A DNA stretch of 64,000 bases from the NCBI GenBank assembly GCA_963747375.1, contig CAVVFL010000031.1, positions 42,255 to 106,254 on the forward strand. The letters run 5' to 3'. Below the pieces are notes generated by a model, which made no database searches, was not told where the DNA came from, and worked only from the letters and a program-made list of their open reading frames with translations. A program made the position numbers and the translations under genes. Each line of letters begins with the position of its first letter. Position 1 is the first letter of the stretch. This document shows positions 44,084 through 53,596 of the stretch, one piece after another. The DNA comes from Sva-07 sp963747375. GTDB lineage: Bacteria > Actinomycetota > Acidimicrobiia > Acidimicrobiales > Ilumatobacteraceae.

Positions 44084-45625
44084 TCAGGCGGCGCGAGCGG
44101 GGATGAATCGCAAGGCGAAGGCGGCACCGATCGCGGCGACGCCGGCGCACACGAAGCAGCCGACGTGCAGACCCGACAGGAAGGCCTCGTTCACCTGGTT
44201 GAGAAAGGCCGGGGCGTTGGCGCCGAGTTGGCCGGCGATCACCCTGGCAGCGCCAACCGACTCCGCCGTCGCGTCCTGGAGTTCGGGCGGCAGCGAGCCG
44301 AACACGCCGCCGGCCGAATCGAGCGATCCGATGTAGAGCGAGCTGAACACGCTGCCCACGATCGCCACGCCGAGCGTGCCGCCGAGTTCACGGGTCGTGT
44401 CGTTGACCGCGGAGCCGATGCCCGCCTTGTCGGGCGACAACGACCCCATGATCGATTCGGTCGCCGGCGCGGTGGTCATGCCGAGGCCACTGCCGAGCAC
44501 CACCATCTGCCCGGCGATCACGAGGTAGCTCGTGTCGACCTCGGCCGACAACCCGATCCACATGAAACCGATCGCCATCAGGGCGAGCCCGGTCGCGACG
44601 ACTCTCGCCGTGCCGATGCGCTCGACGATCCTCGGCGCCACGATCGACGCGACGGCGATCGCGCCGGCGACCGGCAGGGTGCGGATCCCGGCCTGCAGTG
44701 GCGTGTACGACTTGACGAGCTGGAAGTACTGGGTGATCAGGAAGATGAACCCGAAGAGCGCGAAGAACGCGGACGTCACCGACACGCTCGCAGCGCTGAA
44801 TCGCAGGTTCCGGAAGATCGACACCGGGAGCATCGGGTGGTCCCGGCGCAGCTCCCACAGCACGAACAGCACGAGGAGGACGGCAGCGGTGGCGAAGCCG
44901 GCGAGGGTCTTCGGGTCGAGCCAGCCCCACTCGGGCGCCTCGATGATGGTGTAGACGAGCGTGGTGATGGCTGCGATCGACAGCACGATGCCGCCGAGGT
45001 CGAGCCGTGGCGCGCCGGCCTCCTTCGACTCGGGCACGATCAGCACGGTCGCGACGAGTGCGCCGATCACGACCGGCACGTTGACGAAGAAGATCGAACC
45101 CCACCAGAAGTGCTCGAGCAGCCAGCCGCCGCTCACCGGACCGGCGGCGACGGCGATGCCGGTCACCGCGCTCCAGATGCCGATTGCCTTGGCCCGTTCG
45201 CCCGGATCGCGAAAGACGTTGGTGATGATCGCCAGCGTGGCCGGGAAGATCAGCGCGGCGCCGATGCCCATGAGCGCCCGTCCGAGGATGAGCCCGCCGG
45301 CGGAATCGACCGATCCGGCGAGCACGGAGGTGATGCCGAACACGGCGAGGCCGGCGATGAGGATCTTCTTGCGCCCGTAGCGGTCGCCGAGTGCGCCGCC
45401 GGTGAGGAGCAGGCCGGTGAACACCAGCAGGTACGCGTCGACGATCCACTGCAGTTGCCGGGTGGTGGCGTCGAGATCGACGGCGAGCGTCGGGATCGCG
45501 ACGTTGACGATCGTGCCGTCGAGCACGGTCACGAACACGGCGAGGCTGACGACGGCGAGGATCAGCCAGCGGCGACGGTGGAGGCCGTCGTCGACGGCCT
45601 GGTGGGCGGGGGCGAGGGTGGTCAT
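44084..45625 (-). CDS. MFS transporter, DHA2 (EmrB/QacA) drug exporter
   Basis: ATG 45625 follows AGGAG and starts MTTLAPAHQAVDD. The 513-residue protein has 14 predicted helices, the D1 motif LDGTIVNVAIPTL, motif A GDRYGRKK and motif C-like GPVSGGWLLEHFWW, all typical of 14-TMS proton-driven multidrug exporters. It is divergent from a TetR regulator with a palindromic operator between them, so drug-inducible expression of exporter and downstream monooxygenases is likely. Confidence 0.92.
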   Translation of the reverse strand: MTTLAPAHQAVDDGLHRRRWLILAVVSLAVFVTVLDGTIVNVAIPTLAVDLDATTRQLQWIVDAYLLVFTGLLLTGGALGDRYGRKKILIAGLAVFGITSVLAGSVDSAGGLILGRALMGIGAALIFPATLAIITNVFRDPGERAKAIGIWSAVTGIAVAAGPVSGGWLLEHFWWGSIFFVNVPVVIGALVATVLIVPESKEAGAPRLDLGGIVLSIAAITTLVYTIIEAPEWGWLDPKTLAGFATAAVLLVLFVLWELRRDHPMLPVSIFRNLRFSAASVSVTSAFFALFGFIFLITQYFQLVKSYTPLQAGIRTLPVAGAIAVASIVAPRIVERIGTARVVATGLALMAIGFMWIGLSAEVDTSYLVIAGQMVVLGSGLGMTTAPATESIMGSLSPDKAGIGSAVNDTTRELGGTLGVAIVGSVFSSLYIGSLDSAGGVFGSLPPELQDATAESVGAARVIAGQLGANAPAFLNQVNEAFLSGLHVGCFVCAGVAAIGAAFALRFIPARAA

Positions 45626-45652
45626 GGATGCTCCTGGGTGTGGCGGGGGACT

Positions 45653-45680
45653 TGACAGTGGCAAGTTGCCACCGTAAAGA
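45653..45680 (+). promoter_or_regulatory. Promoter and palindromic operator of the tetR/MFS divergent region
   Basis: TTGACA at 45653-45658 and TAAAGA at 45675-45680, 16 bp apart, form a sigma-70-like promoter facing the tetR gene. GTGGCAAGTTGCCAC (45658-45672) is a perfect 15-bp palindrome lying across the spacer, so a bound repressor would block RNA polymerase. It is the probable TetR operator and could also control the divergent MFS gene. Confidence 0.72.
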
Positions 45681-45720
45681 CCAATCTTTCCAATGTCAAC
45701 ACCCGGCTAGAGTGACATGT

Positions 45721-46341
45721 GTGACAGACCGGTACCACCACGGCGACCTGCCGAACGCGCTGCGCAGCGCGGCCGTCGACGTGATCACCGAACAGGGCCT
45801 CGGCCACTTCAGCCTCCGCGAGGTGGCGCGTCGTGCCGGCGTGTCGCACACCGCTCCAGCGCATCACTTCGGCGACGTCGAGGGTCTCTTGACCTCGCTC
45901 GCCGCGCAGGGATTCGACACGCTGTACGACGTGACCACCGCAGCGATCGCCGGCGAGACCGACCCCGCCGAACGACTCACCGTCATGGGGCAGGCCTACG
46001 TGTCGCTCGCCACGGAGTACCCCGCCCACTGTCAGGTCATGTTCCGCACCGACGTCATCGACACCGACGACGAGAACCTGAGCGAAGCGGGAATGCGGGC
46101 GTACGGCGTGCTCCACGGCGTGGTCGGCGAACTCATCGAGTCGGAGGGTCTCGGGGCCGATGTCGATGCCGCTTCCGAGTTGTGTTGGGCGACGATGCAG
46201 GGCCTCGTCGTGCTGGGCCCGAAGCTCGAGCTGATCGAGGCGCGCACCGGGGGGAAACGGTTGTCGACAGCCGATCGCGTTCGGCGCCTGACGGACCTGA
46301 TGCTGAACGGCATTCGTCACACCTCGCCCGCCGGCACCTGA
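45721..46341 (+). CDS. TetR-family transcriptional regulator
   Basis: GTG 45721 starts VTDRYHHGDLPNALRSAAVD. The N-terminal helix-turn-helix is EQGLGHFSLREVARRAGVSHTAPAHHF; helix 3 with its SHTAPAHHF recognition segment is typical. The C-terminal ligand-binding half is helical (TetR_C WHG-like). It probably represses the divergent exporter operon and itself through the palindrome at 45658-45672. The ligand is unknown but may be a substrate of the exporter or the monooxygenases. Confidence 0.9.
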   Translation: MTDRYHHGDLPNALRSAAVDVITEQGLGHFSLREVARRAGVSHTAPAHHFGDVEGLLTSLAAQGFDTLYDVTTAAIAGETDPAERLTVMGQAYVSLATEYPAHCQVMFRTDVIDTDDENLSEAGMRAYGVLHGVVGELIESEGLGADVDAASELCWATMQGLVVLGPKLELIEARTGGKRLSTADRVRRLTDLMLNGIRHTSPAGT

Positions 46342-46391
46342 CCCTCCAGAGGGGGCTGACGAGGACGACCGTGCTGTGAGAGGCTGAGGGA

Positions 46392-47078
46392 GTGCAGATC
46401 GCGTTGGCGCTGTCGCCGGGGGTGTCGGCCGACGAGTGTGAAGCGTTCACGCTCGTGTTCGAACAACTCGCCGGTGCCGAGTTGATCGGAGTCGGTGCGC
46501 GCCTCGGCCATGTCGACGGGCCGGCGGGCGGACACCACGTCGACGCGTTGTTCGACGACGTGCAGCATCCCGACGTCGTGCTCGTCCCCGGAGGCCTCGG
46601 ATGCGCCCAGTCCGCTCGCGACACGAACCGCTCCTCGCGTGGCTGCGCAGCAGTTGCACCGCGCTGCCACTGGATGGCAGCCAGCTCGACGGGCACCGTC
46701 GTGGTCGCCGCCGCCGGCCTGCTCGGCGAACACGAGGCCGCGACGCACTGGCTCGCCTCGCCGCTCCTCGAGTCCTACGGATCGGCGGCGTCGCGCGAAC
46801 GAATCGTCGAGATCGGCAACGTCATCACCTGCGAAGGGCAGATCACGGCGATGCACGTGGCGCTGTTGGTCACGCTGCGACTCGCCGGGCCCGACGCAGT
46901 GGCGCAGGTCCGAGCCGGCCTCGCCGAGCGACACGCTCCGCCGCAGCACAGCCGATCACCCTGGCAGCGGCGCCGCCACGAACGCAGACGCCGGCTCCAG
47001 GGCCCCGGCAAACCTCGCAATCCGGAACTGACAGCGCCCGACGTGATCGAGTTCGACCCGCTCACCCGCCTGCGCTGA
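46392..47078 (+). CDS. DJ-1/PfpI-like protein, two compensating frame breaks
   Basis: GTG 46392 starts VQIALALSPGVSADECEAF. VVLVPGGLGCAQSARD, WMAASSTGTVVVAAAGLL and the C-terminal NVITCEGQITAMHVALLVTL match class I glutamine-amidotransferase-like DJ-1 proteins; the nucleophile position has Ser in SSTGT rather than Cys. Between about 46625 and 46670 the product is Arg-rich, while a neighbouring frame gives the expected EPLLAWLRSSCTAL, so one base is missing and one is extra. The last 50 residues are basic and disordered. Function unknown. Confidence 0.7.
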   Translation: MQIALALSPGVSADECEAFTLVFEQLAGAELIGVGARLGHVDGPAGGHHVDALFDDVQHPDVVLVPGGLGCAQSARDTNRSSRGCAAVAPRCHWMAASSTGTVVVAAAGLLGEHEAATHWLASPLLESYGSAASRERIVEIGNVITCEGQITAMHVALLVTLRLAGPDAVAQVRAGLAERHAPPQHSRSPWQRRRHERRRRLQGPGKPRNPELTAPDVIEFDPLTRLR

Positions 47079-47143
47079 ACGATTCCCCGAGAATGTGACA
47101 GTCGGCGGTGGTCGCGGCGACGCGACCGGTTCACAGTGGGTGC

Positions 47144-48945
47144 ATGGAACACGACACCAACCAGACCACGATGCGGCTCGACACGATCGTGCACCGCTTC
47201 AGGGCGCGTGCCGCCGGCCAACCCCGACGCACTGCGATGCGTCATGTGGTCGATGGTCGATGGTCGACGATCTCATGGGCCGACTATGCGTCGGCGGTCG
47301 AGCAGGCTGCTCTCGGGCTGGTGGCACTCGGTGTGGAACCGGGCGATCGCGTGGCGGTGCTCGCGTCGAACCGACCCGAGTGGCACATCGCCGATCTCGC
47401 GATCATGTCGGCCGGGGCGGTGACCGTGCCGGTGTACCCGACGAGCTCGTCGTCGCAGGTCGCGTACATCCTCGACAATTCCGATGCCCGCGTCTGTTTC
47501 GTCGACGACACCGAACAGCTCGCCAAGGTCCTGCTCCACCTCCCCAACCTGCCGGGGCTGGAGCGCATCGTCTCGTTCGGTGCCACGGCAGGACTCGACC
47601 GCGCCGGACTGCTGGTCACTCTCGACGAGCTCCGTGCCGACGGCGACGCTCTGGGCCTGCTCGATGCGCGTGTGAACGCCTCACCCGACGACCTCGCCAC
47701 GCTCGTGTACACGAGCGGCACCACCGGCCCGCCGAAGGGGGTCTGCATCACCCACGGCAACATCACCTGGACGCTCGATTCCGTCGACTCGCTCCTCGAC
47801 CTCAGTCCCGGCGATCGACTGCTGTCGTACCTGCCGTTGAGCCACATCGCGGAGCGGGCCACCAGCCACTTCGGCGTCATCCAAGCGGGCGGAGAGACCT
47901 GGTTTGCTCGGAGCCTCGCCACGATGGCCGACGATCTGCAGGCCTGCCGACCGACGATCTTCATGGCGGTGCCGCGGGTGTGGCAGAAGCTCCACGATGT
48001 CATCATCGACGAACTCGACGCGCTGCCGATCCATCTCGGAGGGACACTGGATCACCTGATCGCCGTCGACACCGATCCGGCCAGACCGCAACATTCGCCG
48101 AGAGCGCTGGCGACCCACGTCGCAGCATTCGCCGCGAACCAGACGATCGGACGCGTGCTGCGGCGCAAGCTCGGGCTCGATCATGCTCGACTGCTCGTGT
48201 CGGCCGCCGCACCGATCCACCCGGATCTCGTTCGATGGTTCCACGGGATCGGGTTGCCGATCGCCGAGGTGTACGGCCAGACCGAGGACTGCGGACCCGC
48301 CACGCTCAATCCGCCCGACGCCATTCGCATCGGTTCGGTCGGTCGGCCGATCCCCGGCCTCGAGATCCGCGCGGCGAGCGACGGAGAACTGCTCGTACGC
48401 GGCGGCAGCGTCTGCTCGGGCTACTTCCAGATGCCACAGGCCACCGCCGTACTGATCGACGCCGACGGGTGGATGACGACGGGCGACCTCGGGCGGATCG
48501 ACGATGACGGCTATGTCTGGTTGACGGGCCGCAAGAAGGACCTGATCATCAATGCGGCCGGCAAGAACATCGCGCCGTCGGAGATCGAGGCGCGATTGTC
48601 GATGGAGAAGCTCGTCGGCCAGGCCGTCGTGATCGGTGAAGGTCGGCGCTATCTCACGGCGCTGTTGACGCTCGACCCCGATGCGGCCGCGGAATGGGCC
48701 GGCCACCACGGCGCCTCTGATGACATCGCCGACCTGATCCACGATCCCCAGTCCGCGAGGGGGTCGATGACGCTGTCGCCAGGGTCAACCGGGAGCATGC
48801 ACCCGTCGAACAGATCAAGTATTGGCGTCTGCTCCCGACGCCGCTCACCGTCGAAGGCGGCGAGCTCACGCCGACGTACAAGGTCAAGCGGGCGGTGGTG
48901 TCGGAACGCTACGCCGACCTGGTGGAGGCGATGTACGCCTCCTGA
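47144..48945 (+). CDS. Long-chain acyl-CoA synthetase (FACL), one frame break
   Basis: ATG 47144 starts MEHDTNQTTMRLDTIV. The AMP-binding signature TLVYTSGTTGPPKG, SYLPLSHIAER (FACL type), GQTEDCG, TGDLGRID and GRKKDLIINAAGKNI are present, matching the plant/bacterial long-chain group with its LPL linker. Near 48770 the frame shifts; the adjacent frame carries the expected end, LLPTPLTVEGGELTPTYKVKRAVV, with the catalytic Lys, to TGA at 48943. One missing base explains it. The enzyme activates fatty acids for lipid synthesis or oxidation. Confidence 0.9.
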
Positions 48946-48989
48946 ATCCCGGGGTCCGACCACGGTGATTCAGCTGGTAGGAAGGCGGG

Positions 48990-49283
48990 ATGATTCGTCA
49001 CGTCGTCGTGTTCCGCTGGAACGACACGGTCACCGAGGCCGACCTCACCGAACTGGCGACCGCCCTCGATGCGCTCCCTGCGGCGATCGTGGAGATCGCC
49101 GATTACCGCCACGGACGCGACCTGCGGCTGGGCGCGACCAACCACGACTACTCGATCGTTGGCGACTTCGCGTCGGTCGACGACTACCTCGTGTACCGCG
49201 ACCACCCCGAGCACCAGCGGTTCATCGCCGACCACATCACGGGTCGGGTTGCCGATCGGGCCGCAGTGCAGTTCGAGTTCTGA
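48990..49283 (+). CDS. Stress-responsive A/B barrel (Dabb) domain protein
   Basis: ATG 48990 starts MIRHVVVFRWND, the classic Dabb strand with conserved His. The 97-residue protein contains DLRLGATNHDYSIVGDFASVDDY and YRDHPEHQRF, the remaining family motifs. Dabb proteins are small dimeric alpha+beta barrels of mostly unknown role. Its 3' end overlaps the convergent membrane protein gene by 47 bp. Confidence 0.88.
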   Translation: MIRHVVVFRWNDTVTEADLTELATALDALPAAIVEIADYRHGRDLRLGATNHDYSIVGDFASVDDYLVYRDHPEHQRFIADHITGRVADRAAVQFEF

Positions 49284-50408
49284 CCCGCAGTCGGCGCGGG
49301 GAGGTCGTCGGCGAGCCGTCAGATCTCGACGCGAGAGCGGGCGGATTCCGCCGCAGCTGGTGGCGCCAGAATCCCAGTACACCCAGCCCGACGGGGATGA
49401 GCAGCAGCCACGTGATGATCCGGAAGATCAAGACTGCAGCGGTGATCTGGTTGACCCAGTCCTGGCCCGCCGCGGCCGTCAGCATGCCGATGTAGGCGAT
49501 CTCGCTCACCCCGGCATCACCGGCGGTGATCGGGAACACGGTCAATCCCTGCACCAGCGCGTACACGACGAACACCTGCGTCCACGGCAACACGTCGTCG
49601 TCGACGCCGACGAAGCGCAGCGTCATCAGCAGCAGCGCGAACTTGGTGGTGGCGGTCAGCATCGTCGCCCAACTCGCGACGAGCCAGCGGTCGTGCAGTG
49701 TCTGCACCGCGCGGCGCGCGCAGCGACCATCCGCGTGGTGAGGTCGGCCGGCTCGGGCTTGCGGAGCATCCGCAGCACCCGCGCCCAGATCGGCTCGATC
49801 AGTCGTCCGGCCTGCTCGGTTCGCTTCTCCGAGCCGAGCACCACAGCCAGCACCGCCACCCCGAGACCGACGAGCAGGCAGATCACGACGACGGTGCGCA
49901 GCGTGCCGCTGATCGGAGCGTCGGAGATCAGCAACCCGATCGCGGCGATGATCGGCAGGGCGAGCTTCACGCCGATCGAGAAGATGCCGCCGGCAGCGAC
50001 CGCCAGCGTCGCCTCACCCGTCGTGCGGCCCCATGACGTCAACATCTGGAAGCGGATCGGCAGATCACTCGGCCCCGGTACGACCGACGTGACCGCCGCC
50101 GGCCCGAGGAAGGCGACGACGCCGTGGCGTACCGCCAGTCCCGGCACGAGCGACGCGGTGAGCAGGCCCTGTGCGGCGATCCACAACAGCCACATGCTGC
50201 CCAACGACAACGCCTCGGCATCGTTCAGTGAGGTCACCGCCGAGCGGATCTCCGCGATGTCGAGATCGTCGAACGTTCTGGCCAGGATCCAGAACGAAAG
50301 AACGAGTGCGCCGACGACGAAGAAGATCCGCAGCACGATCTTGCGGATGCTGCGCTTGGGTGCCCCGGGCAGCGAATCGCTGTCGAGCGTCGTTCCGGCG
50401 TCAGTCAT
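49237..50408 (-). CDS. Lysylphosphatidylglycerol synthase-type membrane protein (flippase-like), one frame break
   Basis: ATG 50408 starts MTDAGTTLDSDSLPG. Hydrophobic helices include VLRIFFVVGALVLSFWILA and many later segments. PGPSDLPIRFQML and, in the adjacent frame after about 49715, FPITAGDAGVSEIAYIG are the conserved loops of the LPG_synthase_TM/UPF0104 family, usually flippases for lipids or lipid-linked sugars. One missing base joins the parts at AVQTLHDRWLVAS. It is the last gene of a four-gene membrane-lipid operon. Confidence 0.8.
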
Positions 50409-50724
50409 GGCTGTCACCGATATTGGCGCGCACGAGCGCGGCGACATGGGATCGTGCCTCGAGAACGGGGCCGAGGAGACCGGCCCGATCGCGTACGCGC
50501 ACCATGCCGACGAGCACCCGGAACTGTCGCAGCAGCGGTGGCCACACGATGAGGGCGACGAGCCCCCCGGCCGCCACGGCGACGGCGTAGCCCACCGCCG
50601 ACCAGCCGTCGCCCAGCCATGCCCCGGCGATGATCCATGTGAGGAGCATGGTGACGAGGCCGAGCAGCAGCCGGACCGTGCCCTTCGTGGCGGTCGATCG
50701 CACGAGTCCGGTCCCGATCGTCAC
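50401..50724 (-). CDS. Small membrane protein, 107 residues
   Basis: The ATG at 50724 overlaps the acyltransferase stop by 4 bp (ATGA), and its end overlaps the flippase-like gene by 8 bp, so it is part of a coupled operon. Two helices are visible: VRLLLGLVTMLLTWIIAGAW and VGYAVAVAAGGLVALIVWPP, followed by a basic soluble tail with FRVLVGMVRVRDRAG. It may be an accessory of the neighbouring lipid enzymes. No known family. Confidence 0.72.
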   Translation of the reverse strand: MTIGTGLVRSTATKGTVRLLLGLVTMLLTWIIAGAWLGDGWSAVGYAVAVAAGGLVALIVWPPLLRQFRVLVGMVRVRDRAGLLGPVLEARSHVAALVRANIGDSHD

Positions 50725-52340
50725 GACGAGGAGCGCGGCAGGTGGATCAAGGTGGCTGCGACGACGATCGATCCACCGAACACCAATGCCAGAACGGAGA
50801 GTGCCACCCGCCGGCGCGAGGTGTGTTCAGGACGGAGTTGGTCGGCGGTGATGCCGATCAGCAGGAGTCGCGCCGCGAACGTGCGGTACGCATCGACGAT
50901 CTCCTGTCGTGCCGCGGCGGGCGCGGTCGCCAGTCGGCGAGCGGCGATCTCGGCGTCGGCGAACGAGGGATCGCCGTCGTCGGACTGCGCGATGCGTGCT
51001 GCCGCCCGGAGCACCTCGCGCTCCTCGACGTCGGCGAACCCCGGCGACACCGCCTGCAACGACGCCGTGATCCGTTCGGTGAGCGCCCCGGCGTCGTCGT
51101 GGTGAGGCTCGCCGTCGGAGCCGAGTCCCCGTCCGGCGAAGTCGACGACCGAGATCGGCTCACCGAACATCACCGCCACGCGGCTGCGCGTCCTCGACCT
51201 TGCTCTCGTACGCCATGCCGATCGGCACGATCACGACGTCGGGAGCGGTCGGCAGGGCCCCGAGAGCGATGCGAGCGGCGCCCGACTTCACGCGGTCGAG
51301 TCCGGCGCGGTCACCCGTCGTCCCCTCGGGGAAGATCGCCACGGTCGCACCCTGCGCCAACTCGCGATGGCATGCCCGCGAACACCGACGCGTTGTTGCC
51401 CGACCGGTCGCCGTCGGCGCTGCGGTAGACGGGCAGCACTCCGGCGAGCGCGAGGAACGGTCGGGCGACCACCACCTTCCACAACGCCGCCTTGGCGAGG
51501 AATCGCGGGAGACGCCTGAGCACTGCGGCCACCACCACCGGATCGACGAAGCCGTTGCCATGAGTTCGCCACCACGAGCACCGGTCGGTCGGCCGGGAAC
51601 CGTTCGCTCCATGCGACGTCGACGGAGCGGTGGAACCCCAGCACCAGGCCGCCGGCGAGCATGCCGATCGTGCGATCCGCGAAGCGGCGGAACATCCTCG
51701 GAGCGTGGTCGGGGTCGGCGGCGGCATATGCGCTGTCGACCCAGGCGAGGGCCAGCACGGCGGTGAGCACATGCCAGAGCGCGTGGGGCTGGAGCACCGA
51801 CTCGGTGCTGCACAGCGGGCTGTCGGGGGAGCCGAGCGCCCACATCGCGACAGCAACGGCGCCGAGCACGAGCAGAGCCGGCGACCACACCCCCACGAGG
51901 CCCCGACGCCGCGCCGCCACCGATGTCGCAACGATCACCACGATGGCCACCGCAACCGTGGCGTTGGTGGCGCCGGGGGCAACGGCCCACAACACGCTCG
52001 CTGTCGCCAGCCCCACGACGAGTCCGACGAGCGAACCGCGGTCAGTCGCCGCGACGAGGCGGCCGGCATGCCAACCGGCGACGAACCCCAACGCTGCGAT
52101 CAAGGGCACGTCGTGCAGGAACTGCGACGCGTCGCCGGCCGCCCCGTGGTACAGCAGGCTGCCCGCACCCTCGACTGCGACCACAGCGGCCAACCCGTAC
52201 GCGGCAGCCGGTAGCCGATGGCGGAACACCTGAACCGCCATGATCACGCCGGCCGCGAGATAGGCGAGCGAACTCCACGCGTTCACGTCCTGTTCGAGGA
52301 ACCAGTCGTCGCGAACCTCGCAGTCAGCAGTGCCCGACAC
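50721..52340 (-). CDS. Fusion of a ceramidase-like (CREST) membrane domain and a PlsC-type acyltransferase, three frame breaks
   Basis: GTG or ATG-type start at 52340: MSGTADCEVRDDWFLEQDVN. The first 230 residues form seven membrane helices with CREST motifs: EQDVNAWSSLAYL and SLLYHGAAGDASQFLHD (Ser, His and Asp metal-type ligands). In the same frame follows a lysophospholipid-acyltransferase start, ERFPADRPVLVVAN. Removing single bases near 51563, 51373 and 51185 restores NHGNGFVDP (the NHx4-5D motif), FPEGTTGDR, VPIGMAYESK and a C-terminal AVMFGEPI. The product would anchor an acyltransferase to a lipid-hydrolase-like membrane module. Confidence 0.75.
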
Positions 52341-52351
52341 GGCCGGGTGAC

Positions 52352-52999
52352 TCAGATCGTCGTCGTCGAGCCGATGCCCGTCGACCAGGCTGCCCGCAGT
52401 GTCTCACGGCGCCGTTCGACGTCGATGAACTGTGCGATCATGCCGCCGATCGCCAGCGCGAGGTAGATCGCATACCACCACCAGTCGTCGGCGAGTGCCG
52501 TCGTGGTCTGCGCCGAGTCGAAGTCGCCGAGGGCGGTGACTCCGAACACGAGCATCAGTCCCCCGACGATCGCAGAGGCTCCGGCCATCGCGGTGAGGAT
52601 GGTCAGCAGGGCCATCGGCAGGTCGGCGATGAGCGCCACGAACGCCAGGGCAACGGCCAGAGCCAACCCTGCGAGCACGATGACCCACGACCACGTCACG
52701 CCGAGCGCAACCATCACCGACGTTCCCAGCGTGAAGCCGATCGCCAGCATGCCGATGATCACCGCGACCTCGTAGTAGAGGTACGCGAGCAGACCGAAGA
52801 CGACGGCGAGGACGATGCCGACGATCCAGCCGAGTGCGGAGCCGAGGAATCCGTCGGCGCCCGACACGAGCCCCGCGCCGAGCATGAATCCGGCGAACGC
52901 CCCCCACAGCGGGATGATGATTCTCATGGCGAGATAGCCGCGGAAGCAGAAGACCGCCCCGGTGAGGATGGCGAGGACTCCGACGACGACGTCATTCAT
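52352..52999 (-). CDS. DUF4203/TM7SF3-like membrane protein
   Basis: ATG 52999 starts MNDVVVGVLAILTGAVFCF. Seven hydrophobic segments are visible across 215 residues, with GFLGSALGWIVGIVLAVVFG and LAYLYYEVAVIIGMLAIGFT typical of DUF4203 proteins. It ends with the basic ERRRETLR and a Thr-rich tail. It is 11 bp upstream of the ceramidase-PlsC fusion, so it is likely the first gene of that operon. Function unknown. Confidence 0.8.
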   Translation of the reverse strand: MNDVVVGVLAILTGAVFCFRGYLAMRIIIPLWGAFAGFMLGAGLVSGADGFLGSALGWIVGIVLAVVFGLLAYLYYEVAVIIGMLAIGFTLGTSVMVALGVTWSWVIVLAGLALAVALAFVALIADLPMALLTILTAMAGASAIVGGLMLVFGVTALGDFDSAQTTTALADDWWWYAIYLALAIGGMIAQFIDVERRRETLRAAWSTGIGSTTTI

Positions 53000-53061
53000 G
53001 GTTCCACTCTTGCAGAGTGCCGTTGGTGGCCGCGGCACTCCGGTGGTGCGAGAATCGGGGG

Positions 53062-53538
53062 ATGACGTCCACGACCCCACCACCGGGCCCGCCGACCGTG
53101 CTGCTGTGCACCGACGGCTCCGACCTCGCGCTCACGGCGATCCGACAGGGCCTGGGGCTGCTTGCCGTGCCGGGTCGAACCGTGCTGCTGGCAGTCGCCC
53201 CACCGGTCGACCCGACGCTCGTGACCGGGACGGGATTCGCCGGCGGTGTGATGTCGTTCGACGAGAAGAACGACCTGGTCGAAGCCCAGCGTGAGGCGGC
53301 CCAGATCACGCTCGACGAGGCCGTTGCGGCGCTCGGCCTGACCGACGTCGAGACGGTGGTGGAATACGGTGACGCCGGTCGCGTCATCTGCGAGGTGGCA
53401 GCGTCGCTCCCTGCGAGCGTGGTCGTGTTGGGCACCCACGGTCGTCGCGGTCTGCGTCGGGCCGTGATGGGTTCGACCGCCGACTACGTGGTGCGTCACG
53501 CCGTCTGCCCGGTGCTGGTGCAACAGGCCCAGGACTGA
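53062..53538 (+). CDS. Universal stress protein (UspA-type)
   Basis: ATG 53062 starts MTSTTPPPGPPTVLLCTDGS, the first strand with its conserved Asp. The ATP-binding motif GTHGRRGLRRAVMGSTADY fits G-x2-G-x9-G-S/T exactly, and CPVLVQQ closes the fold. The 158-residue length is normal for a single Usp domain. Starts of this gene and the divergent DUF4203 gene are only 62 bp apart, so a shared regulatory region is likely. Confidence 0.9.
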   Translation: MTSTTPPPGPPTVLLCTDGSDLALTAIRQGLGLLAVPGRTVLLAVAPPVDPTLVTGTGFAGGVMSFDEKNDLVEAQREAAQITLDEAVAALGLTDVETVVEYGDAGRVICEVAASLPASVVVLGTHGRRGLRRAVMGSTADYVVRHAVCPVLVQQAQD

Positions 53539-53596
53539 ACATCACGACCTCGGCCTGAAGTACGTTTCGTCCCAACATCGACTCGAGGAGACAACT

